Shown: positions 7,866 to 16,219 of the stretch, in pieces | Layout: each line of letters opens with the position of its first letter | How positions within the stretch are numbered: position 1 is the stretch's first letter | Source: Caedibacter sp052030685 | Lineage (GTDB): Bacteria > Pseudomonadota > Gammaproteobacteria > Francisellales > Francisellaceae | DNA length: 24,607 nt | Direction of reading: 5' to 3' | NCBI RefSeq assembly: GCF_052030685.1 | Contig: NZ_JBQAJM010000032.1 | Coordinates: 1 to 24,607, forward strand | Notes under the pieces: generated by a model | Told to the model about the DNA's origin: nothing | The model's database searches: none | Seen by the model: the letters and a program-made list of their open reading frames with translations, nothing else | Made by a program: the position numbers and the translations under genes

Positions 7866-8147
7866 ATGAAGAAAATCACCGTTGAAGAAAAAATTACTAA
7901 CCTTTATCACTGCTCGATTTTAGAGTTTTTTCAACAGTGCATGCAACGTAAGATGGAAACCCATGATATAGCCAAATTACTCGATTGTAGTGTCAGTAAT
8001 TTACGACGTATCGCTCGCAAGTATAACTTTCATTTTCACCACCCCGAGCCAACACCGATGTTGGCGCAAAATCAAAATTTTCTTAAAAAGAAACTTAATA
8101 TAGACAACTTCCTCTCGCGTCGCTGGCGAATTGGGCAGTATGCTTAG
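7866..8147 (+). CDS. Small helix-turn-helix protein of unknown function
   Basis: A 93-residue basic protein with no signal peptide. Residues ~32-54 ('THDIAKLLDCSVSNLRRIARK') read as a helix-turn-helix: a short helix, a turn at Asp-Cys-Ser, then a recognition helix rich in Arg. A His-rich patch (HFHHPEP, 56-62) and a basic C-terminus (KKK, RRWR) follow. GGGAG lies 7 nt before the ATG, which supports real translation. It is divergent from the carbonic-anhydrase-like gene and its stop overlaps the stop of the opposing glucanase pseudogene. A DNA-binding regulator, perhaps of its divergent neighbour, is the simplest reading. It could also be a leftover N-terminal domain of a larger protein. I do not recognise a named family. 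Confidence 0.6.
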   Translation: MKKITVEEKITNLYHCSILEFFQQCMQRKMETHDIAKLLDCSVSNLRRIARKYNFHFHHPEPTPMLAQNQNFLKKKLNIDNFLSRRWRIGQYA

Positions 8148-9075
8148 AAAAAATACCTCTTTGTTGAAAATTGCCCACTTGGGTCGTCAATCGTTAAAGA
8201 GAAGCCTTTGTTTCGATCAAAACTGTTAGCAGCTAATTGCCATTGATTATTGCCTTGTCGAATAAGGTGTCTATTTTGTGAAATACCTTGTTTGTCTACA
8301 TAATGAATAATCACATAAGCACGTTCTTGTTGAGCATTAAACATGATATTAAATGTCCCACTAGACGGATTGATAGCTGCCAATAAGTTAAAGCGTTCTT
8401 CATTCACTTCAATACGCTCATCATCTCTATGATTGCTGTTGTTAGAGGAGTCACTTGCAGATTCTGTTGTATCCGTTGCTGAATCCACTTTCAATGGCGC
8501 TAATGAATACTCTGATGAGCTAAATTGCCCAACATGCATATCGTGTACGGTAAACTGCACTGATTTCATCACGTCAATATTACTACCCTGCCAAGTCCAT
8601 TGATAACCATCTATATGTAGCCGACGGTCATATCAGCAAAATGCGGGTATTGATAACCTGAATTGCGTTGTAGTATTTTGCCCTGCCATTCATGCGAATA
8701 AACACGTGGCTCTTGTGGATAGCCAATCTCTAACCCTTTGGCATTTGTTTTGACACTTAATGGATGCGGAAACATCGCCTCTGAAAACATGTTTTGATTA
8801 TTAAAACTCCAAATCAGTGACGACCACCAATCCGTTGTTGGATAGGGTGCGCTGAGCTTTTCTGAGACTTTTGGTATCGCATTTAATGCAGTAAATGGCT
8901 TGCCACTGATAATATCCACTCTATTATGCAAACTATCGGTATAACTGCCCTTTTCAAGCTGTAAGATATCGGCAAATGTCGGCGAAAAACAAAATAATTA
9001 GCCAAAGCCTAAATATCGCGATAGGTGTGACATTTTAAAAAACTTAACAGGTGATAACAACTTATTTGTATTCAT
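8144..9075 (-). pseudogene. Degraded GH81-like endo-beta-1,3-glucanase
   Basis: Remnant of a secreted glucanase. GAGGAG precedes ATG 9075. The reading runs 'MNTNKLLSPVKFFKMSHLSR...' to an in-frame TAA at 8998-9000 in the middle of the signal peptide, then continues in the same frame ('LFCFSPTFADILQLEKG...'). The segment with 'YPTTDWWSSLIW', 'FSEAMFPHPLSVKT' and 'KGLEIGYP' resembles the N-terminal region of GH81 enzymes. That frame stops at 8611-8613. The sequence resumes in another frame ('DGYQWTWQGSNIDV'), passes an acidic Ser/Asp/Asn-rich linker, and ends with a beta-rich module ('AYVIIHYVDKQG...GNNQWQLA') reminiscent of CBM56-type glucan-binding domains. About 310 codons remain against ~650 or more in intact GH81 enzymes, so the catalytic region is missing. 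The broken state is directly visible; the family call is moderately sure. Confidence 0.65.
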
Positions 9076-9168
9076 AATATGCTCCTCTTCAAGTCAAAAG
9101 AATATGTGCACATTTAGTATACAAATGAATAAAGAATCACAGGTTTTATTCTTGATGACTAAAGATGA

Positions 9169-11889
9169 CTAGAAATAACTCATGCGACAAACAATCGCAA
9201 ATTCACAATACTGACAACTAGCCGCTGAAGGCGTTAGCATCGACTCACCTGCGACAAAACTCGACATTTGTTCATCAAGTTGGACTTGCCAATAGTATTT
9301 TAATGCCGTGTAATTTTGTGGTGCATCATCAGCTATTTTATTGCCTTTTTTTGCTGGATAAGCTTTAGGTTCGCCTTCTTGTATCCAATCGTCAATGCTT
9401 GAGATACTTTGCAAACCAATCTTCGCACCATTTACCGTCGCAACTGCCACGGCATCAGCATTTTCATAGATGGCATATAATGGCAGTTGAGATTCGGTAA
9501 TCGGTGATTTGAGCAAATCGCTAATTTGGTAACTTTTAGAGGTTTTATAATCAATGACTACCGTATGATTATCCAACAATCTATCGACTCGATCTAACCG
9601 TAGCTTAAGTGTCACGCCTGCAATCATGCATTTGAGTTCTTTCTCAAGTGCTAAGACCTCAAATGACGCTTGTCGTGATTTCTCATAGTCAAGCCACTGT
9701 ATGATGACCTCTTGCAGACGCACAATCTCAACTTCTTTGATAAGTTGCGGCAGCATATTGATTAATGCCACATGCCTATTTAATGCTGATTGGACATGTT
9801 GCGCTACTTTTTCAATCAGCGCATCTTTTGGCATATTAATTAAGTTGTCAGATGTTTTTAATTCGCGCCAAATCTGCTCTAGTACATGATGGATAATCAC
9901 ACCCTTCTCAAGCGCTGATAATATTGGCTTATGCGCTTTATCAGCATCTAGATGCAAACGATGAATCAATGCTGCGCGATACGGACATTCCGCAAAGTTT
10001 TTAAAAACTTGCGAACCACCCTTGAGTTTTTGACAGGCTTCAGTTGTCATGGCTGACAATGAGCTATCCTCAAACACATCAAATTGCACTTCATTACTCT
10101 TTTTGTGATTAATTTTTGTGTGATCATAATCAATTGCAGCTAGCCCCATCAGTAAAGGTGAGCACATTTGTATTTTTTCATCATTTAATAATGCATAGCT
10201 AAAATGAATATGTTTCGCCTGCTTTGTTAAACGCTTGGTAATGGTTTTGGCAAATTGAAGCTCACGCTCAACACTGGAATGCGGCATCGATTGTGATCTT
10301 TGCAATGACAAAGGCAAATAAGGATTCATATTGGCAAGACTTGGCCAGTTACTATCATTCATGCGTATCACAAACAAGTGATCAAAGTAAACTTCGGTTG
10401 CCTCAAGCATCCCTAGAATATGCACGCGTGGATTCGTTGTCGTTTCAGTTTGAAAAAGTGTGTTACTGGCTAAGGTTTGTAGCTCAACCAACCACTGATT
10501 AAATTCAAGTTTAATCTCTAAACGCGTTAACATAATGAGCTTATTAAGTAGCTTATAAAACTGTGTCAACGTCTGATGTTCTATACTGGTAAGCTTGCAA
10601 TGATCAAGATACCCAAGTATTGCCAACGCTTGTTTTAATTTCTCAATAAAAGCAAAAGCCGTGATTTTACCCTCTTGCCTATGCGATTTATGAAAATGCA
10701 ACATCTGTGTGATCACTTCCAATAAAATTGGATCACAATCATCGATAAATAACTTAAGCTTAATCAACTTAGCAAATTCAATGGATTCAGGTACTTTCGA
10801 TTTAAGTACCTGTAGCTTTTGATATCTTTGTGCTTTGTAATCATCATGCCCTTTAAGATAGCTCGAGCTTAGCATCAACTTAATCTCATCATAGCTTAGC
10901 GTTTTACTCATCTTAAGCCATAGCATCAGCTGATAAACAATGCCTTGACACAATAAGCTTTCGCCACCTGATATGGTATATTCACGAGAACTGTTATCTA
11001 ACAAGGGGTTTTGCTTCATTTTAGTTGCAATAAAATACTGATCAAAAGCATCAACCAAAGCACTAAATTGTGTCTGTAAATCGGGCACAATCACACCAAT
11101 TGTTGCTTGTGGATCGCTTTGGCTTAATTCAAACACAGCTTTGGCAACTTTTTGAATCTCTAGTTGATCCTCAAGGTATTCGGTTATTTGAACCTCGCTT
11201 TTTGTATCCGCTAAAGTCCAATCATCTATCGTAAAATTAAGCTCAGAGTCACAGTGCGCAAACAAGACGTCCATTTGCGGTGTCACAGTATCAAAACCGA
11301 TAAGCATAATTTTATGATAATCTAAATACGCGAACGTCTTAGCTAATATCTCATGCTTTGCCAAAAGCGCTGTAATCAGGCGTGACTTATCTATCCAGTT
11401 ATTTTCAGTTAAGGTGTTTTGATAGCGCTCGATCCAGCGTAAAAACAAACGAACATTCTTATTGTCTGTTTCATTCTCAAGCGCCTGTGTACTCAAATTC
11501 CATTGCTGTAACAGTTGCCACGCACTAAGTACAAGCTTAGCCTGTTGCGCATTAGGCATAAAGACATCTGTATCTTCCTTAAGAAAGCTTAATAACAAAA
11601 ATCGTGCTTCATCATCGCTGATCAGATTTGGTAATGAGGGATCTATCATTTGTGCATTAGCATATAGCGCATCAACAAATCCATCAAAGCTCATAAAAAC
11701 ATCGCCCAACACAACATATTGCTGCTGATTGCGTGCATAGTCTAAATACATTGTCGTTAGATGATCTTTTAAGCGAGTATTAGCCGTAATAACGATTGTT
11801 TTGTTATCGATTTGATTTAATAAACTAAGGTAATGACTTATATCTTTATCGCCATTTAATTGACTTTGTGCATTTTTTGCATCAAGCAT
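9169..11889 (-). CDS. AddB/RecB-like PD-(D/E)XK nuclease, probable DNA repair protein
   Basis: A 906-residue protein of the 'probable DNA repair protein' family (TIGR03623 type), related to AddB. The N-terminal half resembles a UvrD-like helicase fold but has no Walker A motif ('TIVITANTRLKDHL' at 31-44 stands where one would be), so it is probably non-catalytic. The C-terminal nuclease has Gly663-x3-His667 ('KGVIIHHVLEQIW'), Asp766/Asp769 ('LRLDRVDRL'), Asp780-Tyr-Lys782 ('VVIDYKTSK') and Gln801-x3-Tyr805, the usual RecB-family order. Cys635 ('AECPYRA') plus Cys892, Cys895 and Cys901 at the extreme C-terminus match the four-cysteine iron-sulphur staple of AddB and Cas4. Its ATG overlaps the stop of the upstream stress-protein gene by 8 bp. 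No addA-like partner is present. The biological role is inferred from family. Confidence 0.85.
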   Translation of the reverse strand: MLDAKNAQSQLNGDKDISHYLSLLNQIDNKTIVITANTRLKDHLTTMYLDYARNQQQYVVLGDVFMSFDGFVDALYANAQMIDPSLPNLISDDEARFLLLSFLKEDTDVFMPNAQQAKLVLSAWQLLQQWNLSTQALENETDNKNVRLFLRWIERYQNTLTENNWIDKSRLITALLAKHEILAKTFAYLDYHKIMLIGFDTVTPQMDVLFAHCDSELNFTIDDWTLADTKSEVQITEYLEDQLEIQKVAKAVFELSQSDPQATIGVIVPDLQTQFSALVDAFDQYFIATKMKQNPLLDNSSREYTISGGESLLCQGIVYQLMLWLKMSKTLSYDEIKLMLSSSYLKGHDDYKAQRYQKLQVLKSKVPESIEFAKLIKLKLFIDDCDPILLEVITQMLHFHKSHRQEGKITAFAFIEKLKQALAILGYLDHCKLTSIEHQTLTQFYKLLNKLIMLTRLEIKLEFNQWLVELQTLASNTLFQTETTTNPRVHILGMLEATEVYFDHLFVIRMNDSNWPSLANMNPYLPLSLQRSQSMPHSSVERELQFAKTITKRLTKQAKHIHFSYALLNDEKIQMCSPLLMGLAAIDYDHTKINHKKSNEVQFDVFEDSSLSAMTTEACQKLKGGSQVFKNFAECPYRAALIHRLHLDADKAHKPILSALEKGVIIHHVLEQIWRELKTSDNLINMPKDALIEKVAQHVQSALNRHVALINMLPQLIKEVEIVRLQEVIIQWLDYEKSRQASFEVLALEKELKCMIAGVTLKLRLDRVDRLLDNHTVVIDYKTSKSYQISDLLKSPITESQLPLYAIYENADAVAVATVNGAKIGLQSISSIDDWIQEGEPKAYPAKKGNKIADDAPQNYTALKYYWQVQLDEQMSSFVAGESMLTPSAASCQYCEFAIVCRMSYF

Positions 11890-12313
11890 TTTTCAGAATG
11901 ACCACATCACACGGTGCATTATTAGAGATCTTGCTTGCCACTGAGCCCATGCGCCCAAAAACGCCATGGTGATGTCCATTGAGAATCAAAAGATCGATGT
12001 TTTGTTTTTCAATATATTCAATAATGCCATCTGCCACAGAGTCCGCATCAATTACTTTACAAATCACATGATCGTGTTTGGCAATATTTGCGGTAACTTC
12101 AGTAAACTTCTGTGTTAAGCGGTCCTTGATTAATTGATTAGGTGTTTTCTCTGAAACACCCGCGCCATAGCCATAATCAAACACTGTTTTGTGCACAGTA
12201 ACAACATGTAGTTTCGCTTTTTTGGTTTTAGCATAATCAACCAAATGATCTAATACTTTTGCTACATCATCATTGACATCAATTGCATAAATAATATTTT
12301 GGTATTCAAACAT
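11882..12313 (-). CDS. Universal stress protein, UspA family
   Basis: A 143-residue single-domain cytoplasmic USP (typical 140-150). The fold markers are the first strand 'MFEYQNIIYAIDVNDD', the central 'LHVVTVH', the strand 'IDLLILNGHHHGVFG' and the end 'MGSVASKISNNAPCDVVILKN'. The last segment corresponds to the usual 'GSVAEKVLRHAPCPVLVV'. The spacing between the Gly-rich parts is shorter than the ATP-binding G-2x-G-9x-G(S/T) pattern, so it resembles E. coli UspA more than the ATP-binding kind. AAAGGAG stands just before ATG 12313. The last codons overlap the start of the downstream nuclease gene (ATGCTTGA), so the two form an operon with probable translational coupling. USPs accumulate in stress and stationary phase; the precise role is unknown. 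Confidence 0.9.
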   Translation of the reverse strand: MFEYQNIIYAIDVNDDVAKVLDHLVDYAKTKKAKLHVVTVHKTVFDYGYGAGVSEKTPNQLIKDRLTQKFTEVTANIAKHDHVICKVIDADSVADGIIEYIEKQNIDLLILNGHHHGVFGRMGSVASKISNNAPCDVVILKNA

Positions 12314-12375
12314 TCATATCTCCTTTTTTATCTCTTTTTTACCTGATCAAAGTCACCTATTTTCATCCCTCTATA

Positions 12376-12404
12376 CTCTATTGTGATCTTGGGATTAAGG
12401 TCAA
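12376..12404 (-). promoter_or_regulatory. Possible promoter for the usp-nuclease operon
   Basis: Minus strand TTGACC (plus 12399-12404) lies 17 bp upstream of ATAGAG (plus 12376-12381). The -35 box is good and the -10 box poor. It lies about 60 nt before the usp start. Confidence 0.3.
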
Positions 12405-12430
12405 GCGAATACTTTGCAGGAATGAACCTT

Positions 12431-12458
12431 TTTACTTCAATTTAATTTTAGCTACAAT
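12431..12458 (+). promoter_or_regulatory. Probable promoter for the acyl-CoA synthetase gene
   Basis: TTTACT (12431-12436), a 16-bp spacer and TACAAT (12453-12458), ending 50 nt before ATG 12509. AAAGGA is present as a ribosome site about 8 nt before the ATG. Confidence 0.4.
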
Positions 12459-12508
12459 ATTCTTGTTTTGTATTTTCAATTATTTAAAAGATCAACAAAG
12501 GACAAGTT

Positions 12509-14575
12509 ATGGATAAGGATTTGAGTTTTCTATGCAATACATCATTAGCGCCCCATGCCAGTGCTATCAAGCAATTGTTTACTAGTAAATTATCACCTCA
12601 AGAAAAATGGCAGCAACTAACACAATGCTATTTAACAGCCGATATTCCTTTTGATATTCATTATAAGCTATATCACCTTTGTTATGCTGAAACCGAATTT
12701 AAACCCATTTGGCTACCTGATAATGAGACAGTGAACAATAGCTATCTCGGCAAATGGCTTGATCAGCTTAATTTCTCGGATATTTCTCAATTTTATCAAT
12801 ACAGCATTGACTCACCTCAAGCTTTCTGGGGACAAACCATTGCTGACTTGGGTTTGTCTTTTAGCAAAAGGCCAACAGCAAGCTTTGATATGTCGTTATT
12901 TCCCTACACGCCAACATGGTTGCCGGGTGCTTTTTTTAATATTGCTGATTGCTGTATTGATGTTGAAAAGGATCTTGCCATGAAGCCTGCCATTATTTAT
13001 AAAGGGATGCGTTATGGTAAATGTACCCATCAAACCATAAATTATGCCGAGCTTAAAGACTGGGTTCTTACAATTGCTAGAGGACTTAAACATCATTATC
13101 AATTAAGCCCAAAAGATACCATTGCCATTATTATGCCAATGAATATCGAGGCCGTGGCAACTTACTTGGCCGTTATCTATCTTGGTGCCAGTGTTGTCTC
13201 GATTGCCGATAGCTTTTCCGAAAGTGAGATCAATAAACGACTTAATATTAGCAACTGCAAACTCGTGGTAACACAAGATGTGATTACTCGTGGCAATAAA
13301 ACGCTCGAGCTTTATCAAAAGATCATAAATTGTCAGGTTTCATCAATCATCTGTTTAAACACTAAAAATCAAGGCATCAACTTACGTGCTAATGACATGT
13401 CCTTTGATGATCTATTAACGCCAAATAACATACATATAATACTTAACCCTTATCTACAGAGTGCACAAGGTGTTATCAACATTTTATTCTCCTCGGGCAC
13501 AACGGGCACACCAAAAGCTATTATTTGGGAGCAAAGTACAGCACTTAAAGTAGCAACCGATGCTAAGCTGTATATGGATACGAACAAAGAAGATATCTGG
13601 GCGTGGCCAACAAATCTTGGCTGGATGATGGGACCCTGGCTTGTATTTACCGTTTTTTTAAATCGGGCAACGATGGTATTAACTGAAGATTTACCGACTT
13701 CACTTGAATTCGCCCAGTTTATTGAGAAAACCCAAGTTACCAAACTGGGTGTGATTCCAAGCATTGTTAATGCTTGGCGCACTAATGCTGTGCTTGAGAA
13801 AGTTAATTGGCAGCATATTAAGCTCTTTGCCAGCACCGGTGAATCCTCTAATATTGAAGATATGTTTTACCTATCATTACATGCTGGCTATAAACCGATT
13901 ATAGAATACTGTGGTGGTACGGAAATTGGTGGTGCTTATATCAGCTCAACACTGTTGCAGGCGAATGTCCCCTCTCAATTCTCACAAGTTTGTTTTGGTA
14001 TTGAGCTTAAGCTTTTAGATGAAAAACATCATATCTTATCACAAAATACTGTGTGCATTGGCGAGGCTGCATTAAGTTCTTGTGCATTAGGTCTGTCCAA
14101 CCGCTTATTAAATGCCGATAACAGTGATATATATTATCGTGATATGCCGTCTTATAACAATATACCATTACGTCGACATGGTGATTTATTAAAGCGCTCA
14201 ACTAATGGCTATTATCGTTCCTTAGGGCGCGCTGATAACACCATGAATTTAGGTGGGATTAAAACCTCAAGTGCTGAGATTGAGCAAGTGCTTTTGAATT
14301 TAGAGGATATTTATGAACTTGCGGCAGTGGCAGTCAATGATGAAATTGAAGGCATATCTAAACTCGTTATTTATGTTGTACCGACAATGCAAATTGATCT
14401 TTGTCAGTTAAAATCACAAATGCAAGCATTGCTTAAATCGCGTTTAAATCCATTATTTAAAATAAGCGATGTTATTTTAATTGAAAAACTGCCAAGAACA
14501 GCAAGCAATAAGGTGATACATCGTCAATTAAAAGCGCATTATGCACAATATTGTCAAAACAGTCCGTGTTGTTAA
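12509..14575 (+). CDS. AMP-forming acyl-CoA synthetase, AAE17/18-like
   Basis: A cytoplasmic ANL-superfamily ligase that makes an acyl-adenylate from a carboxylate and ATP and transfers it to CoA. An ACAS-type N-terminal cap (with 'FWGQTIADLGLSF') precedes the AMP-binding core. Motifs: SSGTTGTPK (328-336), 'WPTNLGWMMGPWLVF' (~371-385), 'YCGGTEIGG' (467-475), 'RRHGDLLKR' and 'GRADNTMNLGGIKTSSAEIE'. The C-terminal domain carries the catalytic lysine Lys668 in 'LPRTASNKVIHR'. The N-L-G-W-M-M-G-P-W, Y-C-G-G-T-E-I-G-G and T-M-N-L-G-G-I-K blocks look more like plant peroxisomal acyl-activating enzymes 17/18 than like acetyl-CoA or acetoacetyl-CoA synthetases. The acyl substrate is open; a short-chain or phenoxy-type acid is possible. 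The length of 688 residues is normal and all catalytic motifs are intact. Confidence 0.8.
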   Translation: MDKDLSFLCNTSLAPHASAIKQLFTSKLSPQEKWQQLTQCYLTADIPFDIHYKLYHLCYAETEFKPIWLPDNETVNNSYLGKWLDQLNFSDISQFYQYSIDSPQAFWGQTIADLGLSFSKRPTASFDMSLFPYTPTWLPGAFFNIADCCIDVEKDLAMKPAIIYKGMRYGKCTHQTINYAELKDWVLTIARGLKHHYQLSPKDTIAIIMPMNIEAVATYLAVIYLGASVVSIADSFSESEINKRLNISNCKLVVTQDVITRGNKTLELYQKIINCQVSSIICLNTKNQGINLRANDMSFDDLLTPNNIHIILNPYLQSAQGVINILFSSGTTGTPKAIIWEQSTALKVATDAKLYMDTNKEDIWAWPTNLGWMMGPWLVFTVFLNRATMVLTEDLPTSLEFAQFIEKTQVTKLGVIPSIVNAWRTNAVLEKVNWQHIKLFASTGESSNIEDMFYLSLHAGYKPIIEYCGGTEIGGAYISSTLLQANVPSQFSQVCFGIELKLLDEKHHILSQNTVCIGEAALSSCALGLSNRLLNADNSDIYYRDMPSYNNIPLRRHGDLLKRSTNGYYRSLGRADNTMNLGGIKTSSAEIEQVLLNLEDIYELAAVAVNDEIEGISKLVIYVVPTMQIDLCQLKSQMQALLKSRLNPLFKISDVILIEKLPRTASNKVIHRQLKAHYAQYCQNSPCC

Positions 14576-14611
14576 AAATTTATCAGGGATATAGGGATAT
14601 TAAGTACCTAT

Positions 14612-14732
14612 GTAATAATTCAAAAATAAGTTGAGCTTTAATTACTCCCCCTCACCCGTTCAGCTTAAGCTGCACGACCTCTCCCGCAAGGGGAGAGGTA
14701 ATAGTTGACGCAACTTATTCTTGATTCATTAC
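14612..14732. repeat. MITE-like palindromic element
   Basis: A 121-bp element whose outer 24 bases are imperfect inverted repeats, 20 of 24 matching (left 14612-14635, right 14709-14732). Inside are the perfect palindrome CAGCTTAAGCTG (14661-14672) and a strong hairpin ACCTCTCCC-GCAAG-GGGAGAGGT (14677-14699). Blocks of the 'CCCTCACCCG...CTCTCCC' kind recur as dispersed repeats in many bacterial genomes. It lies between two convergent genes. The hairpin could end transcription from either side, but no T run follows on either strand. No coding capacity is seen. Confidence 0.65.
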
Positions 14733-14788
14733 TATGCAAATAGTATCAGGTATTTTTTTAGATTCTCAAGGAACTATTGTTTAGGTGC

Positions 14789-15874
14789 TTAATTGCTATC
14801 TGGATTAGCTTTACGCGCTAAAGTTTGCCCTTCGGTTAAGCTATTTTGGTTAGATTGAGTCTGTGTTTTTACTTGACGAATCGTGTTATAACGCTCAGTC
14901 GTCACATCAACATCAAAGCCGGTTGCGATAATCGTAATATCAACAGTGTCACCCATATCTTCTTTGATAGAGGTTCCGATAATAACGGGCGCATCAGCAG
15001 AGGCAATCTCTGCCACTTTATCACCTAGCTCAGTAAATTCGCCTAAAGAAATATCATTGCTTGAAGTAACACACACCAATAAACCTTTGGCATCTTTAAG
15101 TTCAATATCTTCCAATAAGTCACAAGAAACTGCCTTATCAACGGCTTTTAAAATACGATCTTCACCACCGGCGTGCCCTGTCCCGATGACTGCCAAACCA
15201 GGGGACGCCATAACTGTTTTCACATCGGCAAAGTCAACGTTAATATGTCCAGGCGTGCGAATAATCCCAGTCATTGATGACATCGCATTAAAAAGTACAT
15301 CATTGGCAGCGTGGAAAGCTTCCATTAAGGTTGTTCTGTCCCCCAATGATTTACGTAATTTATCATTAGGAATAACGATCAAGGAATTGACATGCTCTTG
15401 AAGCGCTGAAATACCTTGTCTGGCAACAACTTCACGACGACGCCCTTCAAATGAAAAAGGTGTCGTTACCACGCCGACCGTCACAATACCTTTACGCTTT
15501 GCAACTTCGGCAATAACACCTGCGGCCCCTGTACCGGTACCACCACCCATACCCGCAGTAATGAATAACATATCACAATCAGCAATAGCTTCCTCAATAT
15601 GATGCATGCTTTCTTGCGCAGCTTTAAGACCAACCTCAGGATTGGCTCCAGCACCTAGTCCTTTGGAAATAAACTCACCAATTTGTACTTTGTGTGGTGC
15701 GGCATTCTTATCAAGTGCCTGCTTATCGGTATTCATCGCATAAATTTGCGCACCTTGTAAGCCTTTCTCGACCATGTAACCTACCGCGTTACCTCCGCCG
15801 CCGCCAACACCGATTACTTTAATGCGACCATGTTCAAAACCACTTGAATGTTTTTCTTGCTCTAAACTTGCCAT
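14789..15874 (-). CDS. ftsZ: Cell division protein FtsZ lacking the usual C-terminal peptide
   Basis: A tubulin-like GTPase that polymerises into the Z ring at midcell. The GTP-binding domain is complete: GVGGGGGNA (22-30), MNTD (47-50), 'KGLGAGANPEVG' (71-82), the tubulin signature GGGTGTG (110-116), 'FEGRRR' (142-147), and the T7 catalytic loop NVDFADV (212-218, with Asp214 and Asp217). The globular part ends near residue 330 ('VDITIIATGFDVDV'). Only about 30 polar residues follow, without the conserved D/E-I-P-x-F-L-R peptide that binds FtsA and ZipA. AGGAG stands 5 nt before ATG 15874, so the start is firm. The neighbours are not ftsA, ftsQ or lpxC, so this copy is outside a dcw cluster. 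It may be a relocated sole copy or a second, specialised FtsZ. The GTPase identity is certain. Confidence 0.93.
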   Translation of the reverse strand: MASLEQEKHSSGFEHGRIKVIGVGGGGGNAVGYMVEKGLQGAQIYAMNTDKQALDKNAAPHKVQIGEFISKGLGAGANPEVGLKAAQESMHHIEEAIADCDMLFITAGMGGGTGTGAAGVIAEVAKRKGIVTVGVVTTPFSFEGRRREVVARQGISALQEHVNSLIVIPNDKLRKSLGDRTTLMEAFHAANDVLFNAMSSMTGIIRTPGHINVDFADVKTVMASPGLAVIGTGHAGGEDRILKAVDKAVSCDLLEDIELKDAKGLLVCVTSSNDISLGEFTELGDKVAEIASADAPVIIGTSIKEDMGDTVDITIIATGFDVDVTTERYNTIRQVKTQTQSNQNSLTEGQTLARKANPDSN

Positions 15875-15992
15875 CGTTTCTCCTAAAACTTTTCCCTTAA
15901 CTAAAAACGCTTATAGTATATACGTAAATACGCTAAAATAACGATATTTCTGCGCTATCATGCAAAAATCTTTCGTAAATAAAAGAAATTGG

Positions 15993-16139
15993 CTAAGACT
16001 AAATGCTCACCCACAAGTGCTCACCGTACCCTGAGCGTAAGTCGAAGGGTAGCTTGTGAAAATCATACTTCATAAAGGCTTCGACTTACGCTCAGCCAAC
16101 GCTTACACAATCAAAGTGGGCAGGAATATGGTCATAGCC
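15993..16139. repeat. Dispersed palindromic repeat, copy B
   Basis: A 147-bp copy of the element at 6755-6928, in opposite orientation. The two 17-base arms are at 16031-16047 and 16079-16095 and are perfect complements, separated by a 31-base loop. It lacks the 24-27 base tandem insertion of copy A. It lies between the divergent ftsZ and phaR genes, so a single-strand hairpin here would separate the two promoter regions. Confidence 0.85.
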
Positions 16140-16192
16140 AAGAAATTTAGCATAAATTATTTTTTGCATCGTGTATTTGCTTTTCCCATATA

Positions 16193-16219
16193 TTGATAAT
16201 GAATGATTTATGTTACACT
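16193..16219 (+). promoter_or_regulatory. Possible extended -10 promoter for phaR
   Basis: TGTTACACT at 16211-16219 is an extended -10 (TG-n-TACACT). TTGATA at 16193-16198 could serve as a -35 box with a short 15-bp spacer. A transcript starting near 16226 would place ATG 16259, not the TTG at 16193, as the first usable start. Confidence 0.3.

Noticed and set aside
13450..13836. 128-codon open frame antisense to the acyl-CoA synthetase
   Set aside because: Shadow of the catalytic core of a well-supported gene; no independent support.
12509..14575. Acetoacetyl-CoA synthetase (aacS)
   Set aside because: Core motifs look closer to AAE17/18-type enzymes; without a tree the specific name is not justified.
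14677..14699. Rho-independent terminator after the acyl-CoA synthetase gene or ftsZ
   Set aside because: The hairpin is strong but no T run follows on either strand, and it is part of a MITE-like repeat.
14946..15401. 151-codon open frame antisense to ftsZ
   Set aside because: It lies wholly within the conserved ftsZ coding region, has no recognisable motif or ribosome site, and is explained by codon bias of the opposite strand.
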